DNA of 64,000 nucleotides, from the NCBI GenBank assembly GCA_016081115.2, contig CM071926.1, forward strand, positions 14,335,971-14,399,970. Direction: 5' to 3'. The translations under genes were made by a program, and so were the position numbers. Every line of letters starts with the position of its first letter. Position 1 is the first letter of the stretch. This DNA comes from Rehmannia glutinosa. Lineage: Eukaryota; Streptophyta; Magnoliopsida; Lamiales; Orobanchaceae. This document shows positions 56,887 to 64,000 of the stretch, piece by piece. The notes below the pieces were generated by a model. It saw only the letters and a program-made list of their open reading frames with translations, made no database searches and had not been told where the DNA came from.

Positions 56887-59800
56887 ATGAAGAAGAAGGT
56901 AAATAATGGCAGTGATGCAAATAATACTGAAGTGCCAAAACAGAAAGAAAGACATATTGTTTCTTGGTCTCAGGAGGTGAGATTCTTATTTATTAATTTA
57001 TTTTTCATTTTTTTTTATGAATTTTTCATTTTTGTTTAGCTGGTTAATATGTTGTTCTTTACTTATCTGCTGAGAATATGGATTGTTTGGTTCTTAGGAG
57101 GACGATATTCTGCGGGAGCAAATCAGAGTCCATGGAACTGAAAAGTAAAAAAATCTTAATTTTTTAGTTTTTTATTGGTGTAATATTTTGATCATTGGTG
57201 TGTGTTTGGAGGTTAATTTTTGTATTGAACAAGTGGAACTTATGAGTGTGTTTTTGTAATAGTTGGACAATTATTGCATCGAAGTTTAAGGATAAAACGA
57301 CAAGACAGTGTCGAAGAAGGTTGGTAAAACATCAATCTGATGGTCATTGGAATCTTATTACCTTATTTTGCAGTTTTCTGATTGTTAGTCTTATTTGATT
57401 TGAATGTGCTTAAATACAGATGGTACACTTATTTGAATTCTGATTTCAAGAAAGGAGGATGGTCACCTGAGGAAGATATGCTCTTATGTGAGGTGAAAAT
57501 TATGTGCACCTCTTTGAAGCTTGCAATTTGATTGATTAGTTCATCTTTTTGATATTTATCTTTTCCAATAGATATCTTTATTGATGATCATGTCATAAGT
57601 GTGTTTAGTATTGGATCGCACCGCACTAAACCAAAAGTGGATACTTTGTAAATTTCTACAATTTGGAAGTGAACAAAAATTTACATTTCATATTGTTAGT
57701 GAATTTGATCTAATCGTCGAACCGGCTCTCAGGCACAGAAGATATTCGGAAACAGGTGGACCGAGATTGCAAAGGTCGTCTCGGGCAGGTAATAATTTGA
57801 AAATACTAAGAATATATCCCTCACTTTGTTGGGTGTATATTTGTTGATATAACGAAGCCATAGTTGCATAAAAACTATCATTTTTTTTCTCAGAACGGAT
57901 AATGCTGTGAAGAATCGGTTCACCACTCTGTGCAAGAAGAGGGCAAAGCATGAAGCTTTAGCAAAAGAAAACAATACAACTTCTTACATTAACTTAAATA
58001 ACAAAAGGGTTATATTTCCGAATGGGCTCAATGCAGATGGAGTGTCCGAAAATGCTGCCCCTCTTAAAAGATGAGGTATATTAAATTTTGACTTCCCTCA
58101 TTTTGAAAAATGTAATGCATTTGTGAAATAACATTTTATTTGTGATCCAGGACCTATATCACCGATACAACAGAAAGCCAAGAAGAAAAATTAGGTGGTG
58201 TTGCAAATCATCTGCTTAGACCTCCATTTGCAATAATAGCTGAAAATGTCCACAGCTGTGAGTTTAACTTCCCCACTCAGCTGCATGTCAACCAAATAAA
58301 GGAGACATCAATGGATGGACGTAAGTTCGAGAGACCAAGAAATTCAATTAGATTGGTTATGAGTACATAAAGTCACATTAATCATTTAAACTTGACATAC
58401 ATGTTTAATCTGCTTTAAGTTCAAAACAAAAAGATAATATTGTTTTTTTTTTTTAATTTTTACTCATGCAGCTGAAAATAACAAAATTCAAGGAACATTT
58501 CTTAAGAAGGATGATCCGAAGGTGCTTGCATTGATGCAACAAGCGGAATTGCTTAGTTCACTTGCAATCAAAGTTAACTTGGAGAAGACAGACCAGAGTC
58601 TTGAAAGTGCCTGGAGGGTAAGTAGGAAGAGGTTGACCACTCTTCAGACATGTTGCATTAAATCTTAGGGATACCCTTCAGGTTTAGCTTAATTACAAAA
58701 CGACAGTTATCTTTTAAACTTACAAATACCCCCTTATGTTTTTGTTTGTTTTGCAAATACCCCCTCAGTAGGTGCAATTTGTAAAATAGAGGGTATTTTA
58801 ATGTTAAAAAATAAGTGGGTTGTTTTGTTATTAGTCTAAACCTCGAGGGTCGTATTTGAAAATATCCTAAATCTTATTGAGTGCGCTCCATTAGCAGTTA
58901 TACGATCAAACTGATTATGACATACCATGGTTTCTAGTTTCTCCTACCTCTCCTGGTTTATCATGAGATTCAATAATGATATAAAAAAGATGTCCATAGA
59001 AATATTAAGTATAGCTGAAAAAAGTAAAGCTATTAGCTATAACAAATTTATGGTCCCCTACGATGAACTCCTCGCTCCCTTTTCAGCCTACCTTCAACAT
59101 TTTCATGACAATGATTGCATTTCTTCGATAAGATTCTGAGTTTGCTGAAATCTTTGACAGTGATTGCATTTCTTCAATAAGATACTAATTTTGCGGATAA
59201 AAACTGGTCCAGGCCCTTCAAGATTTTCTGAAACAAAACAAAGAAAGTGATGTGCTCGCATTTGGAAATCCCGATACTGATTTTCAACTCGAGAAGTTCA
59301 AAGAGTTGGTCGAGGATTTAAGGAGCAGTGACGAAGGCAATAGACCATCTTGGAGGTAACATTGGTTTTTGACTTGAGAATCTTATTTGCCTCCAAAATA
59401 TATCTAACTGATAGTTTTCAGGGAACCTGATATATACGAGTCGTCTCCAGCCAGCTCCGAGTATAGTACAGGATCAACTCTTCTGTCAAATGTGCCATGT
59501 GATAAAACGGAAAAATGTCAAGCCGAAATCTGTGAGCTACATCAAGAAACTGGACATGAATTCCAATCAGATAAATTAGATGATCAGCATTGTCTTGCTA
59601 AGGAAAGTGGAATGTGCCATACTGCAAACACAAATGAAGGTACAAAATAGGGATAATTACAAATACTACCCTTGAGGTTAGCCTAATTACAGAAAATCCC
59701 AGTTATCTTTCAAAATTACAAATGACAGTTAACATATGTTTCCAATTTACAAATTTCACCTATTGAGGGGGTTTTGAGGCCTAAGAGGGGTAATTTGCAT

Positions 59801-61557
59801 AACAAATATAAACCTCAAGGGGGTATTTGTAATTTTAAAGGGTAATTGGATTTTTATGCAATTAGACAAACATCAGGGTGATTTTTGTAATTCTCCATAC
59901 AAAATATATCACCTTTACTATGAAGGTTCTTTAGCTATTATTTCATCTTTAAGCTGGTAGAGTAAAGAATTGTTGTTCCAAGCTGATAATATATCTCTTT
60001 TATTGCAGTGAACATGTTAACATGTAATGACATAAAAGATAATAATGAAGCAGTATCTGCATATTCTAACACCGAATTCAGTTCCCCTCTTCATGTGACT
60101 CCGTTGTTCAGATCATTTGCAGCAGCAATTCCCAGCCCAAAATTTTCGGAAAGTGTAAGAATTTAAGCTTTTGATCATTTGGGGTTACCCCAAAGTACTA
60201 AACTTTTTAATGTTATACTCTGCATTATTAGTGATGATGTCATTGCAATGAAAATAGTTTGTTGCTTCAAATCATCAATTCATCTGCATGATGTGAGTTT
60301 TTGAAATATTCGAGCCAGTCAAGGTGTCAGTGAGACAGAATTTACACTATCCGCCAATAAGTTTCTGTTAAGTTTCGAATTTGAAACTCTGTAGTTCAGA
60401 GAATGAATGATGTGGAGATTGCTCTTTTGATTTGGTAGAATAAGATATGATCGAAGCAGCACCTTTATTAGTTTATCTTACAGGAAAAATTGCCAGATCA
60501 GGATAGCGTGAAAAGTTCAGCTAAAGTTTAGTGGAAGGCTAATGGGCTACTTTTTTATTGTTGCAAGTTTAGTTGCTTATCATTTAGTTCTCTATGGGTG
60601 AAAATTTGATAAGTAGATTTTGAGTGAATGAAATATAATTGAAGATCTTTGACTAAATTTTGACTGTGGATATATGTTTAGATGTGATGAGCCCTCTTAA
60701 CTTATCATCTAAAAGTTTTCATCATTCTAAAACAGTACACTTGAAGTTTTCTGGCTAATGAATAAGTAGAAAATGTACATTGCTAAATGAAGAGAGGTTA
60801 ATGAGCATACTCATTTATTTTCAAACTTAAAATCTTGTCATTATTTTCTCATTGTTAGTGTTTTTATTACTGAAAAATTTCCCATCTGCACATCAATGCG
60901 AAATGGCATACTGGTTATCGATCACCATAAACACGTTATTTGCCCTTGCAAAATCTTTTATCCCGTGGTATATCTTTCTCCGGTCTAGTAACCTAGGAAT
61001 CCATGACACCTAAAATAGAACAGGGAAAACTCTTAGGTTTCATTTGAATGAGAGGATTTTGAGAAAGGATTTCAAATGACTCCATCTAGGATGATTTAAA
61101 TCCTCAAAATGACTCCAAAAATAGCTTCCAAGGATTTGAAATCCGTTATAGAATGACTTCATCCAAACAACCTCAATGGATTTGTTATTATGGATTTAAA
61201 TCCGTAGCTCCAAATCCTTCAATCCAAATGGAGCCTTATATCTTTTGCTTAAATCATGTTATTTATATGTTATCCTGTGTATCTTGATGCCTATATTAAT
61301 TAATCTCCCATGCTACTTAAATATGAATGGGTGACTAGTCGTTCGAGATCCTTAAACTGAGAATAGTCTAAATTCTTCATGTCTAAAACCTGTGAGTCAA
61401 AATCATTTTCTTATCTTACTGATAATATTTATCATCCATTCTGCAGGAAAAGCACTTCTTAATGAAAACACTAGGAATGGAGTCGACTTCCCAAAGCCCA
61501 ATCACCAACCCGTCCCAACCTCGAGCCTGCAAGAGGTCCCTCCTTCATTGTCTATGA
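56887..61557 (+). CDS. FOUR LIPS/MYB124-type R2R3 MYB transcription factor (twelve coding exons, one apparent frameshift)
   Basis: Exons: 56887-56976, 57098-57144, 57263-57319, 57420-57492, 57733-57788, 57894-58075, 58151-58320, 58472-58617, 59213-59355, 59422-59639, 60009-60154, 61447-61557, all with GT-AG introns. Protein starts MKKKVNNGSD. The first MYB repeat runs HIVSWSQEEDDILREQI ... NWTIIASKF ... RQCRRRWYTYL and the second WSPEEDMLLCEAQKIFGNRW ... TDNAVKNRFTTLCKKRAKHE. This atypical pair is diagnostic of FOUR LIPS/MYB88, nuclear regulators of stomatal division and cell-cycle genes. Conserved C-terminal blocks include LALMQQAELLSSLA, SSPLHVTPLFRSFAAAIPSP and the end KHFLMKTLGMES ... ACKRSLLHCL. 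In exon 6 the frame hits TGA at 58072-58074; the family sequence fits if one A is missing from the A-run at 58066-58069. Introns 8, 10 and 11 carry MITEs. Confidence 0.92.
58667..58867. repeat. Fold-back MITE, family M1, copy G (MYB124 intron 8)
   Basis: Starts AGGGATACCCTTCAGG and ends GAAAATATCC, with a perfect 8-bp duplication TAAATCTT (58659-58666 and 58868-58875). It lies 49 bp after the exon 8 donor. Confidence 0.82.
59649..59897. repeat. Fold-back MITE, family M1, copy H (MYB124 intron 10)
   Basis: Starts AGGGATAATTACAAATAC and ends GTAATTCTCCA, with a perfect 8-bp duplication TACAAAAT (59641-59648 and 59898-59905). The left duplication overlaps the T of the exon 10 splice donor GT at 59640-59641, so the element begins nine bases into the intron. 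Confidence 0.85.
61036..61235. mobile_element. Tourist-like MITE (MYB124 intron 11)
   Basis: 200 bp with TTA duplicated on both sides (61033-61035, 61236-61238). Ends GGTTTCATTTGAATGAGAGG and, inverted, GGCTCCATTTGGATTGAAGG. Repeated AAGGATTTGAAATCC words make the interior self-complementary. TTA duplication and end type fit the PIF/Harbinger class. Confidence 0.82.
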
Positions 61558-63453
61558 ACAATCAATCTCATGCAGAGTTCGAAAAATCACCACAACTAGT
61601 CATCAGGAGTTTTCGTAAAGCGTGAGAGCTTTTTTATTCTTTTTCGAGTTCTTTGTCCTTGGATTGCAGCTATCTTGACCTGAGTTTTTCCAAGTGGGCC
61701 TGCGAAGATCTCGTTTGGAATCTAAGGATGCTATGGAGCATCCTAACTTTTTCTTCTGAAGATCGATCGCTATGATCTGCATCCTGTGTGTTTTCTTATG
61801 GTGTGTCATTTTTTTTGTTTGTTTGTCAATGGAACTTGGATATGGCTATCCGTTGTTCCAGAAAGTTTTCGGCTAAATAAGCCTAATGTACATAGAGAGA
61901 ACCAACACTAAAAACTCTTTAGTTGTTAAGTGTAACTACTATACAGTGGCACCTAAATTGCCCTTTAGAGAGACTAAAAATAGGAATAGAAACGATAAAA
62001 AAAAAAAAGAGTCGAAGAGAGTAAAAGATGTATAGTGTGGTGGATCACAAGATACATCTTTTGCTGTGTTAATGGTGTGCAGATTACCTGGTGTTCTTAA
62101 TTTTTTTTGGATCTACATGAATGTAATGTAATACATACTTATTGGAGTGGAGAATGTAATAGAATTTACTGGTGTGCATACATACTTGTTTTTCTTCTTG
62201 TCTAGTTTACTTCTTGTCCTAAAAACACACCATTGCTTACCATTATGGACATATTTACACTGTCAAAACAATAAATTGCATTTAAACTAAGGGAGTGTTT
62301 GCAAATTCTAAAAAAGTAATTCTCATCTTCCAGATGCAAAAAGTAACTGTTTTTCCACCTATTACAGTTTGCAAGAACTCCTAAATGATACACAAAAAGT
62401 TGAATTGAAGCTAAATACTTACAGAGATTGAAGTTTCATGCTTCTCTTCTGGTTTTAGTGAAATGTGTATATCTTGTGGAGAAGAAGGGTTCTTAGAGGG
62501 CTGTTACTTAAATTGGTGAGCAGTAGAATGTGGAGGACAAATGTGATCATGGCTAAAGCAAAAAGGTATTGGTAAAAGAATGGAGGGAAGTTTGTACAAA
62601 ATAAAGTTTGCTTTTTTTCACTGGCAGTCACTCCTCAAGATTTAGCTTTGAATTTACTGGAATACTTAGTTGATCTTGAATGGCCAGTTTCAATTTGTTT
62701 GAGTCCCAAGGACAAATGAGTAATTGAATGTCTTCATGTGCTCAATACTAAGGGCCTACCAGTTTGGGTCCTTGGGACCTCAATTATCTGAGACAACTTT
62801 TAACCAAGTGTGTAAGATTGTTGGTGCTGGTCCACCTCATCAACACTAAACTATGTTTTGCTAAAAAGAAATGGACTCAAACTCACTCAACATTTGAATT
62901 TATTTTCTGGTCACTCATATCTAATGCTCCTCTCATCTGTATAATGGCCGAAAAATAAATGAAGCTATTTGATATTTAACTAGATCCATCGTCAAAAGTT
63001 AGTGGGAAATCATCTGTATTTGAACACATGTTCAACTCGATTAGCAGAAAAATAATAAAATATATGAAAAAATTAAATTAATCAACTCAATTTGTATTCA
63101 GTTCCATTAACCAAGTTGCATTCTTATTCAGTTCGATTAAAACTCATTGCAACTCGGTTTCAGTAATAATCAAATTAAGCTCAAAGGAAATTTTATAAAC
63201 TCCATAAATTCAAACAAGTTCAAGCACTAATAATTTTACTCTATTCATTTACCCCAACATACGTAAGGGTCTCAAGAAACTAACAAGAAAGGCATACCAA
63301 AACTTCTATCCATGGTGTAACCGTATAACACTCTATCCAAGTACAGTAAGTATCCTATACTAACTATATAATCAATACACCTTAGTGGTTGCATATATCC
63401 CATCTGAAGGAAACAAAAATGCTAAATATTTGTATAAAAATCCACGTGCTCGC
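61558..63453. other. MYB124 3' UTR and intergenic spacer
   Basis: The MYB124 3' UTR probably spans the first 500-600 bp (TGTAATGTAATAC near 62115-62140). 62291-62381 is a small element with TAA on both sides and ends GGGAGTGTTTGCAAA and, inverted, GGAGTTCTTGCAAAC, fitting a Tourist-like MITE. A frame at 62764-62958 has no domain. 63280-63453 is likely the 3' UTR of the minus-strand transporter. Confidence 0.45.
62291..62381. mobile_element. Tourist-like mini-element
   Basis: 91 bp, TAA target duplication, ends GGGAGTGTTTGCAAAT and inverted GGAGTTCTTGCAAACT. Its first 45 bp or so recur at 1804. Confidence 0.5.
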
Positions 63454-63862
63454 TTATGTGGACTTCCTCTTCTTCTGAGTTCTCTTTATTTTCTTCCATT
63501 TTAGGTAAATCTGATATGATAATCCTGAGAAGACCATGACAACGCTTCCCCACTGCTTTTGGGACAACGGATTTCCGCTCAGCAGGGACGACACCACTAT
63601 GCTCACGAATTTTCGAGTAGTTGTTATGGTTGTGTTAGTCAACGAACCGAACCGACTAATTGTCAAGAAGATGAAATTCTGGCCTACTGCGCCGCACAGA
63701 CAGTAGATAAATATGTCCCATGCTGCTTCTGGATGCTGCTGGCAGAATCGAACTGCGTCGTATCCAATGGCATTAGGCCAGCCAAACATGAATACCATAT
63801 TGTAAATGGTGCCCCATAAGTTCATTCCTAGCATTATATTCCATGCATTTGTTTTAGGGTAC
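63454..63862 (-). CDS. UDP-galactose/UDP-glucose transporter (UTR1/UTR3-like), last exon
   Basis: The minus-strand exon begins after the acceptor TATGCAG at 63869-63863 and ends at a stop at 63454. It encodes YPKTNAWNIMLGMNLWGTIY, EAAWDIFIYCLCGAVGQNFI, TISRFGSLTNTTITTTRKFV, SIVVSSLLSGNPLSQKQWGS and a lysine-rich C-terminus (KWKKIKRTQKKRKST). This matches the last three or so membrane segments of plant nucleotide-sugar transporters that carry UDP-galactose/UDP-glucose across ER or Golgi membranes. The TTTRKF-type motif and dilysine-like tail are family traits. Upstream exons lie beyond 64000. The frame is intact. Confidence 0.93.
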
Positions 63863-64000
63863 CTGCATAGCATGAATTTTCCATTAATTAGAACTAAGAT
63901 ATATTAATAGGCAGTTAGTGACAAAGTAAGTATATCTGCACGGGCATGTAATACACGAAATTTGTAAGTTGTTAATATTGTGCTTTTGGGTGGGTGGATT

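Noticed and set aside
57599..57847. 82-codon + strand frame in MYB124 intron 4 and exon 5
   Set aside because: Reads exon 5 in a wrong frame and includes intron sequence; the MYB frame explains the conservation.
63559..63819. 86-codon + strand frame over the transporter exon
   Set aside because: Antisense shadow of the conserved minus-strand transporter exon.

Overview
This window is nuclear DNA from a flowering plant, most likely a eudicot. It is AT-rich and contains split genes with GT-AG introns, a chloroplast transit peptide, a FOUR LIPS-type MYB gene, a nucleotide-sugar transporter exon and many plant transposon families. The species cannot be named from the sequence. Only three host genes are supported. 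They are a chloroplast-targeted PH-like membrane protein (914-1524, +), a FOUR LIPS/MYB124 gene with twelve coding exons (56887-61557, +), and the last exon of a UDP-galactose/glucose transporter (63454-63862, -), which continues past the window edge. The first two each carry an apparent one-base frameshift in a low-complexity or homopolymer stretch. These could be assembly errors or true lesions.

Layout. 1-3.2 kb: the PH-like gene and its flanks. 3.2-8.7 kb: two decayed copies of an endogenous pararetrovirus (Caulimoviridae-like), tail to tail, with roughly 1.95 kb inverted arms. 8.7-22.5 kb: gene-free DNA holding six copies of one fold-back MITE family with 8-bp target duplications, three hAT-type elements with 8-bp duplications, a short SINE split by one of them, and smaller repeats. 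22545-48808: one 26-kb nested block. Its shell is a Tat-like Ty3/gypsy element with LTRs, primer site, gag, protease, RT, RNase H, archaeal-type RNase H, integrase, a 98-bp tandem array, an antisense ORF and a polypurine tract. It was split by two SIRE/Maximus-like Ty1/copia elements on the opposite strand and by one hAT element, and each insertion has recognisable target duplications. 48.8-56.0 kb: a Cassandra-like TRIM with a 5S rRNA-derived segment, a SINE with clear duplications, two related hAT MITEs, and a 5'-truncated LINE ending just upstream of MYB124. 56.0-64 kb: MYB124, whose introns hold two copies of the fold-back MITE and one Tourist-like MITE, then the transporter.

The most unusual signal is in the copia family. 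The transcribed part of its LTR carries a row of seven small perfect hairpins with near-constant loops (ACCAC core on the + strand), and their stems change on both sides between copies. A second row of hairpins with short loops, mostly 4 nt, lies just inside the 3' LTR. Other points of note are a TATA box placed to drive the antisense ORF of the gypsy element, the 98-bp repeats whose 12-bp inverted arms also co-vary, and the inverted pararetrovirus pair, which could make double-stranded RNA if transcribed.
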